From Eopsaltria australis (Eukaryota; Chordata; Aves; Passeriformes; Petroicidae), in NCBI GenBank assembly GCA_034509425.1, contig JAVTVJ010001779.1, forward strand, positions 1-64,000: a DNA stretch of 64,000 nt. The letters run 5' to 3'. Positions 1 through 10,347 of this stretch are shown in pieces; positions within the stretch are counted from its first letter, which is position 1; every line of letters begins with the position of its first letter. The notes under the pieces are model-generated. The model made no database searches, was not told the origin of the DNA, and saw only the letters and a program-made list of their open reading frames with translations. A program made the translations under genes and the position numbers.

Positions 1-984
1 AACAAAACAGTTTTCTTAATTCATGTAGAGAGAGAAGCTCTCTTTTGTTTTATCATGTTGACCCCCATAGGAAAAATAGTTTCCATGGTTATTAGCTTTC
101 CAGCAAGCAACCCCCCCCCCCCCCGCAAAGGGAGACATTTGCTTCTCTAGAGCCTTTCCCATTTCAGTAGATTTCCCAGGGCCACTACCAATGGACATAT
201 GATGGTCACGGAAGTGTTGTTTTTGAGAGCAAATGTTTCTATTACAGTGGCAACAACATCGCCTTTCTTCATCATCAGCAACACAAGTCTTCTTCTACTG
301 TTTCCCGGGGCAAGGAAAAAAAAATATTATACACAAAAGTTTCAGTCCACTGCTTACAACCTAGAACATTACATTCCCTTTCTCTCACCTCTTTTAGACC
401 CTTGTTCATATATTACAGGGTATATTACAGCCAACTTTATCAACATGTTTTTACAAAAGAATTTTCAGCATTAAATCACTCCTCATCTCTTCCTTCTTTG
501 AAAATAAGCTTGGTTACATTCATTAACTTACAGTCTCTATGCTGTACCTTTTGTAGGTGCCTTCATTCTTGTGCTCTTTCTGTGTGGGATGAAAAAATGA
601 ATGCCCCCCAAGTCCCATTCTGATATTGGAAAGAAACAGTTAATTTGTCTTTCGGCTGGGCGATGGTCATGTGGCTTTCGCCCGCATGGTTTGAATGTTA
701 TAAGTTCGTGCCTGAACCGGAGGAAAGGATCCTGTTTGTGCTGCACCCCCAACCAAGCTGCGTTTTAGTCGTGGGGGCCCGATGGAGACCTTACCCAGCC
801 CAGCATGGAGAGGGAGAGCGAGGTCTTTCCTCAGCGAACCGGAAGCCTCAAAGAGGGCTTCTTCAGGTGGTCTTCTGGTTTTATGAGTTTTATGTAGGCG
901 GAGTTTTGTCTTACCGGCTACCTCATTTCCGACTCCGCCTCCTCTTTCCACACTGGGAATTTTTAACAGCAATTACTCCATAGC
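1..984 (-). mobile_element. Truncated solo LTR, long (1.6-kb) ERV LTR subfamily B
   Basis: This is the reverse complement of the plus-strand LTR at 59714-61328; the two align from the window edge to the TGCTATGG start (minus strand, ending at 984). The left part, with the poly(A) signal, lies outside the window. A C15 run (about 110-124) replaces a unique stretch of the other copy. Short open frames in this region are repeat sequence read antisense and are frameshifted relative to the other copy, so they are not genes. Family assignment rests on the second copy, which has intact ends and a 5-bp TSD. Confidence 0.85.
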
Positions 985-2618
985 AACCTTATAATTATGG
1001 AGTTAGAATAGTTATTTCAGTCTTTTTATGAGCAGAATTAAAGCAAGACTGGTGGAAAATTCAAAGTAAATAAACTAATCAATGAGCCAAACAAGAAAAA
1101 TAGTGTGCAGAACTAATAAACATGAAAAATCTCATCATTATTCATTTTCATATTTCCCATTTCCACCAGTATGCACTTAGAGACAGGAAAAAAGAAATAG
1201 AACAGGTTAGAAAAAAAATCAGACTTAAAAAAATAGCATTTAAAAATAACTAGTTTATTGTAGAGGAAGTGGATGTGATGATACAGGAGGATGGATGACA
1301 AAGGTCCCTATTATTAAAGTAGAAAAAGTTTACATACATGATTTTTCCTAACAATATTTGTATTTAGACTTTTATTCATCTTGTCTAACATCAATTTCCT
1401 AACATTTAGGCACTTTAATTTAGTCTCTTGCACTCCTCCATGATTAATGGAGAGAGATAAGTATCTCCAGAGGGTGATCCAGTCCATCTGTCTTTGATGT
1501 TTTTCTGGCTTTTCTCTGACCATGAAGGAGATCTCAATTGAAAATCACTGTTTGGCTTTTATGTTGGACTAATTGCTGAGCTTTTACCTTAGATATCTGA
1601 TTACCTAAAGGACAGATTATTTGAATGAATTGCAGGGAGAAAATACTCTAAACCATTATTTTTGTAATTTCTGCTGGTTTTCAACTGATTTTGAAGCATG
1701 TTTTAAGACTTTGACTTGACCAAAACAATACTATTTATTGTCACTTTTAAGTGCAAGGGTGAAAAATATGGACAAGATTCACAGTTGCTCTGAACAATGC
1801 CATAAGTCTGAAGAAGGGTATTGAGACAGGTGGTAACATATCAAGACTGCAGAGAGAGGTTATAGAAGATGATAATTTCTCTTCTTCCACAGACTTTATG
1901 AGATAGTTTGCTTTGCACCCAAACTCTTTGACTCAGATATCTTTTGTCTTCTAGGCCTTATCTAGTTTAAATTTTTGAAGAACTATAAAACTTAAGGTGT
2001 TTTTCTGGGTGATGGGATATTAACGGATACAGTACTTATAAATGGATTTCTGAATTTGGGAGAAATAAAATTTCTGAATTTGTTATAGCAGTCTGCTTAG
2101 CTAAGAAATTTATGCTTTGTATTTATGCTTGATCTGACTACAATTTTAATGTTAGAAAAATCCTCCTTCTGACTGGTGCACTTAAAACAATGCAAAAATT
2201 TGATACCAAGAATAAAATTAGAAAATACTTCCTCTTTCATAGGACTTTTTTAAATTAAATGAAGATTAAATTATACACTCCTTGAATTTCTTTTGGTTTT
2301 ATTTTATACTGAACACTTGTTATGCTTAGCATACAGATGCAGGTGTCTGAACAGTTGCTTGTGATCCAAAATATAACAGTACTGTATTGGTAGACAAAGG
2401 TAGAACAAAAGAAATCACTGAAGCACTCTCCATGGAAAAATGAAAAATGTTTTGGACCAGTAGCAAATGTTAAAATGGCATCATTTATCCACATTCAGCA
2501 TTTACCCCAAGTTCCCACTGAAAAGTATCTTTCTTTCCTAAAGATTAGAGAAATAATACAATAGAAAATTAATGTCAATTCTTTCCAAAGTTGCATATGT
2601 ATATTCTAATTGTGTTGT
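985..2618. other. Unique AT-rich DNA, no gene seen
   Basis: This stretch separates the truncated LTR from the minus-strand provirus. I see no credible coding exon, no RNA gene and no clear repeat. It ends in TTGT (2615-2618), the left target-site copy of the provirus. Confidence 0.6.
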
Positions 2619-3399
2619 TGATGCCTTATGAAAGGTTGACCTGAAACAAAAGCTGGACATAGTTAAAAGAATAAAAGAAGTATTTATTAAAACAAGGTAC
2701 ACTTTGAGCCATGCAGGAGTCTCACAGAGACTACACTCAAAATGGACAGCTAGCACATGCTTTTTGGACAGATATACTGTCACCCTGATTTTTACAGTGT
2801 GCTATGTTGATACTTGGTAGCAAAGGTTCTCATAGATTTTATGTAAATATAGTCCATGTTTGTATAACCGGCCAAGGATTGTTTTGTACCTTTGGTATTG
2901 TTTGTCATTCCTTTCCCGAAGGCGGAGAAGGTTGATGGACCGTGTTTCTCACCTATAGAATTGGAGAGATGGTAACCTCATTGTCCAATCCATGATTGTA
3001 TATGAAAAGGTATATAAATGTAAGAATAAAGAGGCTGGGCTCTTCTTCTTGGCTGCCCAGCCTTGGTGGCTCTGTGACCTGACGGAGTGCCTGATTCTTT
3101 CGTGTCTAACCGTGCGACAATATACCTTCGGTCCATCTGCATATTAGAAACCCATTGTCCAATTACAGCTTCAGGTCCTGAAGTCCCATCCCTAGTTTGT
3201 CCCCTTCTTCTCTCTGCTGCTGTCCATGGTTGTTTACATTTTGGGCTTTTGGAGAAACAGTATGTCCTTGAAACTCAGGCTCAGAGAGAAATTGTTTCAT
3301 CTAAATAACAGAACACTAGCTGACAGTTTATGGAGTCTTAGAGCCATACACTAGAGAAGTCTTGATCTAGTAAATAAAAAGTTAAAACCTAAGGCATCA
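2619..3399 (-). repeat. 3' LTR of the gammaretrovirus-like provirus, split by a nested LTR
   Basis: It aligns end to end with the LTR at 10348-10786 once the insert 2778-3119 and one 6-bp duplicate are removed (433 against 439 bp). Termini are TGATGCC and GGCATCA. The poly(A) signal AATAAA lies on the minus strand in the 2690-2700 region (TTTATT on the plus strand). The flank at 2615-2618 is the TTGT duplication. Confidence 0.93.
2772..3125 (+). mobile_element. Solo LTR, family C, nested in the 3' LTR (with 6-bp TSD)
   Basis: The insert 2778-3119 (342 bp) starts TGTCACCC and ends GCGACA. It is flanked by a perfect 6-bp duplication ATATAC (2772-2777 and 3120-3125). The sister LTR around 10500 holds the same site once and empty, which proves the insertion. 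TATATAA (3011-3017) lies only about 8 bp before AATAAA (3025-3030), so the R region must be very short or the poly(A) signal sits at the U3/R boundary, as in alpharetroviruses. A second copy is at 55652-55997 on the other strand. Confidence 0.95.
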
Positions 3400-3411
3400 T
3401 TCCCCCCTTTT
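3400..3411 (-). other. Polypurine tract of the gammaretrovirus-like provirus
   Basis: On the minus strand AAAAGGGGGGAA directly abuts the TGATGCC start of the 3' LTR. This is the plus-strand primer site of retroviral reverse transcription and fixes the U3 boundary at 3399. Confidence 0.9.
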
Positions 3412-3579
3412 AGAGGCTTGACAAGGCCTCTGCCTTGTCGAGTCTCTGTTCTAAATATCTATTATCTATTAATAATATACACTTAATAACAGTAAATATT
3501 TAACAACAGTAGATATAGAAGAATTGTGACTATGATTACTATGAGCAGTTCTTTAAGCACTGAAGAAGAATTATTTAAA
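3412..3579 (-). other. Short spacer between integrase and polypurine tract (env absent)
   Basis: Only about 170 bp separate the integrase stop from the polypurine tract, so env has been lost or was never present. The stretch holds a perfect hairpin, GACAAGGC-CTCT-GCCTTGTC (3420-3439), next to the tract. The rest is AT-rich and noncoding. Confidence 0.7.
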
Positions 3580-5826
3580 TCACGCTCTCTTCTGCATCAC
3601 TCTTTGTTTTCTCAGTTGTTTCAGGAGCAGAAGCTTTCTTAACTCTGGTGTAGTGGACTCAGGGTCTTTGCCAGAAACTTTGACTGCAGTGAGGGTAGTC
3701 AGCAGGACTTGGAATGGTCCTTTCCACTTGACTTGTATAGGTTCATTGTCCCACCACTTGATATAGACCCAGTCTCCAGGTTGGAACAGACGTGCAGGTG
3801 TGTCCAGTCCGATGGGTCTGGATAGCACAATGTAATTCTGGAGCTTCTGCAAAGTGGAACCTAAAGCCATTTAATATCTCTGTAAATCAAGCTTTCCTTT
3901 TATATGAATTTCACCTGGAATGTGTGGAATCTGGTATGGCCTACCATACAATATTTCATAGGGACTGATGTTATCCCTCCGCCTTGGCTGTATGCGGATC
4001 CTTAGTAAAGCGATAGGCAAGGCCTGAACCCACGTCATGGATGTTTATTGACAAATTTTGCTAATTTATGTTTTAAGGGTTCCATTCATACATTTGACTT
4101 TCCCACTCGCTTGGGGTGTATAAGGTGGATGCAGATCCCAAGTAATTCCCAAAATTTGACTGATTTCTTTAATTACTGTGGCAACAAAGTGTGGTCCCCT
4201 ATCCGATGACATTCCCAGGGGAACCCCAAACCTTGGAATTATATGATTGAGCAAAATCTTTACCACTTCTTTGGCTGTGTTGGTGCGACAGGGCTAAGCT
4301 TCCGGCCATCCACTAAAAGTATCAACCACTACCAGTATGTACCAGTATCCCTCTCTACGTGGTAATTCAGCAAAATCTATTTGCCAGTAATCGCCAGGAA
4401 GATCCCCTGCTTTTGTTACTCCTAACACAACTCTTTTCCTTGTATCAGGGTTGTTTTTGCAGCAGACTTCACATTTGCTTACTACTGTTTGTGCAATTTC
4501 AGTCATTCCTTTTCCTATTACTACCTTTTTCAGATGTTTTAGAAGGTTTTCAGTCCCAAAATGTGTGTTTTCATGTTCTCTCTGAGCTAGCTCTCGAAGA
4601 ATCAGGGGTGGGACTACAACTTGGTTTGTTGGTGTGACAGCCCACCCACCTTCTGTGATCTCAGCCTTGAGAGATTTAATAAGCTTCTGATCTGCTTGAT
4701 CATACTTTGGGTTGATCCCTGATAAGTTAATTTCTTTTTGGGAATTACTGCGAGAATACCTTTTTCTGCAACTCCTTTTGCCGCTTTGTCAGCAAAGCGA
4801 TTTCCCAGTTCTGGAGTGGTTTTCTGTGGTGGTGGTCGGGGCTCCCAAAAACTCTTTCCCCATTATTGAGGCCACCCCTGGGATGGGGTTTGTCAGTGGT
4901 TTGCCCCGGAGTGGGGCTGGGTTTCTAAGGGGCTGCACGTTCCCTTGGCCATTGGTCTGACCACCCATCCATCAGTTGTCAATCTTCCCCGAGTTCCAGA
5001 AAGTTCGGTTATGTTCGGTTATGTTCGGTTGCTGATTATGTTATAGTCATGTCTGTTACCCCCTCTCCTCCCCTCTCTATCCCCCGTTGGCCCTTGTCCC
5101 CTTGTCCCTCCCTGGTTTCTCCCCCGGGCTTGGACCTAATTGGTTGTCACCCTCATAATAAAAGTCTGGTGCAGGCTGAGCCCTGGGTCTCTTGGACTCA
5201 GATGCCCAGAGAGCTGTCATCTCCTTGATACAGTGTATCTTCTACTCTGCGCCGAGAGATCCCTCCCCAGCCTTTCCAGCCTTTAGGATATAGTGTCCAC
5301 CAAGCAGGGAGACACTGCCTGCGGCAAGGGAAACTGAACTCCCAACGCCGGTGAACCTGTGCCTGCCTGAGCCAGGGACACTCTGTCGTAGTCGCTGCAG
5401 GGCTGCTGCTCAAAACCCTGGTGGGCAGCTGCCTGGCCCGAACAAGTGGGACGCGACAATTTTCCCTTTTGGTGACCCCTGCAGTGCATGATAGCTACTT
5501 CTGTGGGTTTTCTAACGCTCTCTAAGGGGGCAAGTATTTGTTCAGTGTGTTTAATTTGATTACCTTGAGCATTCAGAAGTCCTCTTTCTTTCCAGATGGC
5601 TCCATGGGCATGGACAACACTAAATGCATACTTAGGGTCACTCCATATATTTACCTTCTTTCCTTCACTCAGGTCCAGGGCCCTCGTCAGTGCAATCAGT
5701 TTGGCTTTCTGTGATGACACATCTGCTGGCAGGGCCTTGAGTGGTCACTGCATAGCCTGTCATCCTTTTACCATTTCTCATAAAGCTGCTCCCGTCTGTA
5801 AAAAGCTCCCAGTCTGGATTGTCTAG
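3580..5826 (-). pseudogene. pol: pol 3' part: RNase H C-terminal half and integrase, disrupted
   Basis: RNase H continues to about 5466, is cut by the solo LTR 4825-5458, and resumes below 4824 with a GNRFADKAAK-type end that keeps the last catalytic Asp. Its catalytic Glu in the AxLIAL motif reads Lys. Integrase follows: zinc-binding HX3H (REHENTHF) and CX2C (KCEVCC), catalytic Asp in WQIDFAEL and Asp in SSDRGPHF, then the GKVK position exactly 35 residues on, where the essential Glu is Lys. A C-terminal domain (GDWVYIKWW, WKGPFQVLL) ends at 3580. One integrase frame carries stops at 4294 (TAG), about 4066 and about 3871. A frameshift near 5700 separates this part from upstream pol. The protein cannot be functional. 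Confidence 0.9.
4819..5464 (+). mobile_element. Solo LTR, ERVK-like family F, nested in RNase H (with TSD)
   Basis: LTR 4825-5458 (634 bp) starts TGTGGTGGTGGT and ends ACGCGACA. It is flanked by GTTTTC (4819-4824) and ATTTTC (5459-5464), a 6-bp duplication with one mismatch. AATAAA is at 5157-5162. The RNase H reading resumes across the insert, confirming a clean insertion in the antisense direction to pol. An 11-bp unit (GTTATGTTCGG type) is repeated once more here than in its near-identical sister at 32920-33571. Confidence 0.93.
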
Positions 5827-7713
5827 GGGCACATCCTTCAGGTCTGCTTGGCTGGAATAGACCTCTTCTATTGTCTGCAAACAATCATGCTCAGGGACAT
5901 TGTCATTTAATGTGGAAGACAGAAACATGGCAGGATTAACAACAGAAGTTGTTTTCAAGGTGACATCATCTTGTTCTAGTAGCAATGATTGATATTTAAG
6001 CATCCGGTTGCTGGACAGCCAATGTCCCCCCTTTTGCTCGAGCACAGCTGCTACGGTATGGGGTACATACACTACAATGTGCCATCCAAGGGTGAGTTTT
6101 CGGGCCTCTTGGATGAAGATGACAGTAGCTGCCACGGCTTTCAAACACCCTGTCCACCCTTGGGCAACATTATCTGACTGTTTGGAAAAGTAAGCCCCAG
6201 CCCTCTGTTGGTTCCCGAGGCACTGAGCTAGTACCCCTAAAGCAACATTCAATCTTTCATAAGTAAAGAGTTCAAAAGATTTAGTTAAGTCTGGCAATCC
6301 CAATGCTGGAGTTTAAATTAGGGAGTGTTTCAGCTGTTTAAAAGCTGCCCTCATGTTTTTTGTCCATATGATAATTCCCTTTTTGGCTGCTTTTAATGCT
6401 CCATATAGGGGTTTTACCAGCAGTCCATAATTTGCTATCCACAACCGGCACCAACCTACCATTCCCAGGAAATCTTGCATCTCCCTCACAGTGCGGGGCT
6501 CTGGGAGTTGACAGATGGCTTCTTTCCGTTCTTTGCTGAGCTGTCGAGGTCCATGAAAGATCTCAAGCCCCAAGTAAATTACTGCTTCTTTGGCAATCTG
6601 TGCTTTGTCTTTAGAAACTCTGTACCCACTCAGTCCCAAAAAGTTTAATAAACTGATGGCAAATATAGTGCAGTCATGCCTGGTTTTAGCCGCAATCAGG
6701 ATGTCATCCACATATTGAAGAATAACTCCCTCTGGCTCCTGACTTTTCCAGTCCTCTAGTTCCTTTGCTAGCTGATTTCCAAATACAGCTGGGCTGTTTT
6801 TGTAACCCTGGGGCAAAACGGTCCAAGTAAGTTGACTTTTTCTCCCTGTCTCGGGATTCTCCCACTCAAAAGCAAAAAGCTCTTGGCTGTTTTTATGCAC
6901 AGGAATGCAGAAAAAGGCATCCTTCAGGTCTATTACAGTAAACCACCCTAATTCATCTGTCAGTGCGGTCAAAAGGGTATGCGGGTTTGCTACAACTGGA
7001 TGTACGTCTTCAGTAATTTTGTTAATTGCTCTCAGATCTTGAACTAATCAATAGCTCTTACCATCTGCTTTCTTAATAGCAAGTATGGGGGTATTGAATC
7101 TGGACTCACATTGCACTAATAACCCATGGTGGAGGAATTTTTCAATTATGGGTGCCAATCCTTTACGACTTTCTAATTTCAAAGGGTATTGTTTTTGCCT
7201 TACCGGTGTGGCTCCTGGTTTGAGTGTAATACTCACAGGCTCTGCTTGTTTGGATCTTCCTGGGATATCACTGGCCCATGCTATTGGATTGGCAGCCTTT
7301 TCAACTTCCATGGGGATTTCACCACATTTGTCCTGTATGAAAAGTGCAGCAACTTCGACAAATTTAGATTCAGGAATTACAACTTGTATTCCCTTTCCCT
7401 TTTTGAATTTAATTTCTGCTTCTAATTTCTCTAGCAAATCTCTCCCTAATAATGGTTTAGGGGAGTTAGGCATGTAAAGGAATTGATGAGTTACCCAGTG
7501 TTTGCCCAATTTGAATTTTAAAGGTTGGAAGAAAGGCCGTGTTTCGCTTACCCCTGTCGCCTCAACAACATGTACAGTGTTTTGACTCAGTTTCCCTTCC
7601 ATGGTATTTAGTACGGAAAATGCTGCTCCAGTATCTACCAAAAATTCGATGTTATCTGACCCCAGCTTAGCTATAACCAAAGGTTCTGCTGGGGAAGAAG
7701 CCTTCGGTTCCCG
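5827..7713 (-). pseudogene. pro-pol: pol 5' part: protease, reverse transcriptase, start of RNase H
   Basis: Translation runs in the gag frame directly after the gag TGA at 7714. Protease has the active-site LVDTGA (DTG at 7627-7635) and a GRDLLEKL end. Reverse transcriptase follows, with VIDLKDAFF, LPQGYKNSPAVF and the catalytic YVDD (6703-6714); these are gammaretrovirus-type motifs. A connection domain leads to RNase H with ELFTDGSS. The frame is interrupted by a stop at about 7045-7047 (TGA, a likely CGA to TGA change in SYxLVQDLR) and by TAA at about 6313. Apart from these, about 620 codons stay in one frame, so decay is moderate and fits the 5% LTR divergence. Confidence 0.93.
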
Positions 7714-9879
7714 TCATTCTGAGCATGAACCCGAGCCTTGTTCTATTGGGAGTTCGGGAACTGGGGACTTTTGCTTCAACACGGGACAATCATTTTTCCA
7801 ATGTCCCCATTTTTTACAATAGGCACACTGATCTTTGTCTGTAGGGGAAGTTTTCTTGGATGACTTTTCTTGGATTGCCTTTTTGCTAGGTTGTCATCTA
7901 ACTCTTTCATTTGAGCCCCTGTCTCGATATACCCTCCAGGCTACTTCTAGCATTCTATCTATGTCTCGAACTCCCTCTAACTTCTGTAGCTTCCTTCTTA
8001 TATCATCTGCTGCTTGACCCATAAACAAGAGGACTAGATGTGCTTTTCTATCAGTTGAATCAGGATCTAGATTTGTATATTTGATAGCAGTCTCTCTCAA
8101 CCTATTAAAAAAATCAGTGGGTGATCCGTTATAGTTTTGCTGTACTGCATAAAGCTTTGACCAATTTAGAGCTTTAGGGTTCCCATGTTTTAACCCATAT
8201 ACTATGAGATTTTGATACCGTTTTATTCTTGCCATCTGCTCTGGGATGTTTGGATCCCAGTTAGGATCACTTAAAGGATATATTTCGGCAACCGTACCTT
8301 GGACTGACCCATTTGCTATGCCTGATTCTAACGATGTTGTAATAGCTTTATTAACCATTTGCCTTTCAGTGGGATCAAGCAATGTGTATGACATAGAGTT
8401 CAAATCAGGGTTTTGTGGACTAATAGCTCTATCCACCAGCTTGGCAACCTTATCTGTGTTTTCTTTTTATTGTCCCACAGCGGTTTTCCACTGTTCGAAC
8501 TCAGTATGGGAGTATGGAACCTTTACATTTATTGGCCCTTGGTTGCCAACTGCTTGCCATAACGGAGCTTGTAGAACTGGTTCTTCTCTTTTTTCTTTTT
8601 TTTTGATCTGGTGTGTTTCTCTATTAGACTGCATTCTCATATGGCTTTTTGGGCTATCCCTCCCTTCTTTCACCTGCTCAGGGCAGCTAAGATTTCATCT
8701 TCCTCTTCGGAAGAGCTATCTGAGGGAGAGCTGTCCTATTGTGAATCAGCTGTGTTAAATTTACCTGGATCAGTTCTAATCTTAGGAATCACGGCCCAAG
8801 ATTTGCTGCGGCGCAGAGAGCTTACGGCCGGCTTGCTTGCTTCAATGACATCATCCCCTGAGCCAGCTCCTTGGTGTGCGACATTGCTATGGAAACTCAC
8901 AGGCCTGAGAGCAGGAGGGGCTCATCTCTCCCTTTAGGAGGTCCCCTCTCCGCCCTCTCGGTAGAAAGCTCTGCCCCCCGGCCCCACCACTAGGGGTGGT
9001 GCCGTTGGCGGCACCCGCTGGCATTCCCCTCCCCCTGGCCCCTCCTACCAAGGCGCGCACAGGATTGAGAAGAAGGGGGGGCCTCCCGAGAATAGGGGCA
9101 AAGTGCAGGCAGGGCTGGCGCCCAGCCGGGAGCTGGCAAAGGTGCCTGGATCTTCTTTGACTGGCAAAGCCAGCATTCTTCCTTCTTCACTGACGGGGAT
9201 TCTGTCAAAGGTGCAACTTCCCTCAACCCCTCCTCTGCCCCTGATTGTAACAGTGGCTGTGGAGGAGTAAGGGCTGGGTCAGCCGTGGTGTGCGCGTGCT
9301 CAAAAGGCACGGGCATCGGCAGGGCTGACACCGCAGGGGGGGCAGCGGCTGGGCCCCCATCCCCCCAGCTGGGGCTGGAGTGGCCCCTGGGCCAGCCAAA
9401 GATGGGCCCCCACCCGAGGCCGGCGCTGGGCTAACTCTCAGTGCAGGTGCTATTAGATCTGACTCTGCTTCCTCTCTGTTATCACACACCGGATTTAATA
9501 TGGGCAGTTTCCCTTCACTCTTTTTCTCTTTTTTCCTTAAGAACAGCACATACTGTGGTTTAGGTTTCTGTAGGTGTTCGTCTTGTGCTATAACTAAAAA
9601 GAATCTCAAATACTCAGTTTCTTGGTAGTAGTGTCATTCACACAGGCAAGATGTTAAATCCAGTATCAGTTCTTCATCCAAGCTACCAAGTTTAGGCCAT
9701 TTTCGATTGGTTTTTAAATTAAAAGTTGGCCAAATGGTTTTAGACAACCGTATAATCTCAGGTTTTGTAAGATGTTTACACGTACCGGTCAATTCTTGCC
9801 AGTTTTCTAAGACTAGACCCAGAGGTGAATCCCTAGGTATTTGAGCATTATTTGAACAAGAAAACTTGCAGCCCATCAT
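7714..9879 (-). pseudogene. gag: gag: matrix, proline-rich, capsid and nucleocapsid, disrupted
   Basis: The start is ATG-ATG-GGC at 9879-9871; the second ATG gives Met-Gly, the N-myristoylation signal of gammaretroviral matrix. Matrix and the following region run from 9879 to about 9223 in one frame with a TGA at 9634-9636. A frameshift near 9300 leads to a proline-rich segment (about 8990-9331). Capsid (8673-7897) has one TAA at 8467-8469 and the WSKLYAVQQ and FFNRLRETA motifs of the C-terminal capsid domain. Nucleocapsid has one zinc knuckle, CX2CX4HX4C, at 7786-7827. A TGA at 7894-7896 splits capsid from nucleocapsid. The natural end is TGA at 7714-7716, in the same frame as protease. Confidence 0.92.
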
Positions 9880-10347
9880 GTGTAGTTATAAACGATACAC
9901 TAACTAGCTCACAGAGAGAACAAGGATTCGAACCCGCAAACTTGGTGCCAGCAGGCAGCAGCTTAAGCCACTGCCCCACCCTTGGCTCCAAGCCAAATTG
10001 CTGCTACTGCAACAGTAAGCTCTCATGAGCTAAAAACAACCAGAGGGGGAAGAAGCAAGTAAGCCACAGCCCCCTTGGGACACTTTATTGAGCCCCAAAG
10101 ATGCTAAACAAACTCTAAGAGATCAACGATCTCTTGACCCCTCCCTCAGAGACTAAAACAAACAGAACACTGCTTATATTCAGCTACTCACGTGTCAGGT
10201 CCAAGGATCCTTCGGCTCTGATACCGTCTGGACTGTGGTCACAGCCTCCCCCTCCCGTGCCGGTGAAGAGAAGGGGCGAGGGCTGGATTTCCTCTGGGTC
10301 CAGGGGTTTTTCAGCAGCCTCCCGTCCCGGCGGAGAGTCTCCAAAAC
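9880..10347 (-). other. 5' leader of the gammaretrovirus-like provirus
   Basis: The leader lies between the 5' LTR and gag. A candidate primer-binding site begins at 10343 (minus strand TGGAGACTCTCCGCCGGG); I cannot name the tRNA with confidence. A splice-donor-like ACAC|GTGAGT lies at 10186-10191. A TATAAG, a perfect 8-bp hairpin (10117-10135) and an AATAAA (about 10085-10090, minus strand) follow in the order expected of a promoter/R region. A tRNA-like fold sits at 9912-9982, about 30 nt before gag. Confidence 0.7.
9912..9982 (-). other. tRNA-like sequence in the retroviral leader
   Basis: On the minus strand there is an A-box-like TGGCTTAAGCTG (9959-9970) and a perfect B-box GGTTCGAATCC (9924-9934). 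A D-arm GCAG-TGGCTTAAG-CTGC forms cleanly, an anticodon-like hairpin TGCC-TGCT-GGCA is too short, the T-stem has only about 3 pairs, and a weak acceptor (AGGGTGG with TCTCTCT) can form. It is not a functional tRNA. It may be a captured tRNA or SINE head, or a leader packaging structure. Confidence 0.4.

Noticed and set aside
9912..9982. Genuine tRNA gene on the minus strand
   Set aside because: The B-box is perfect but the T-stem has only about three pairs, the anticodon arm is too short for a 7-base loop, and it sits inside a retroviral leader. It is kept as a tRNA-like sequence only.
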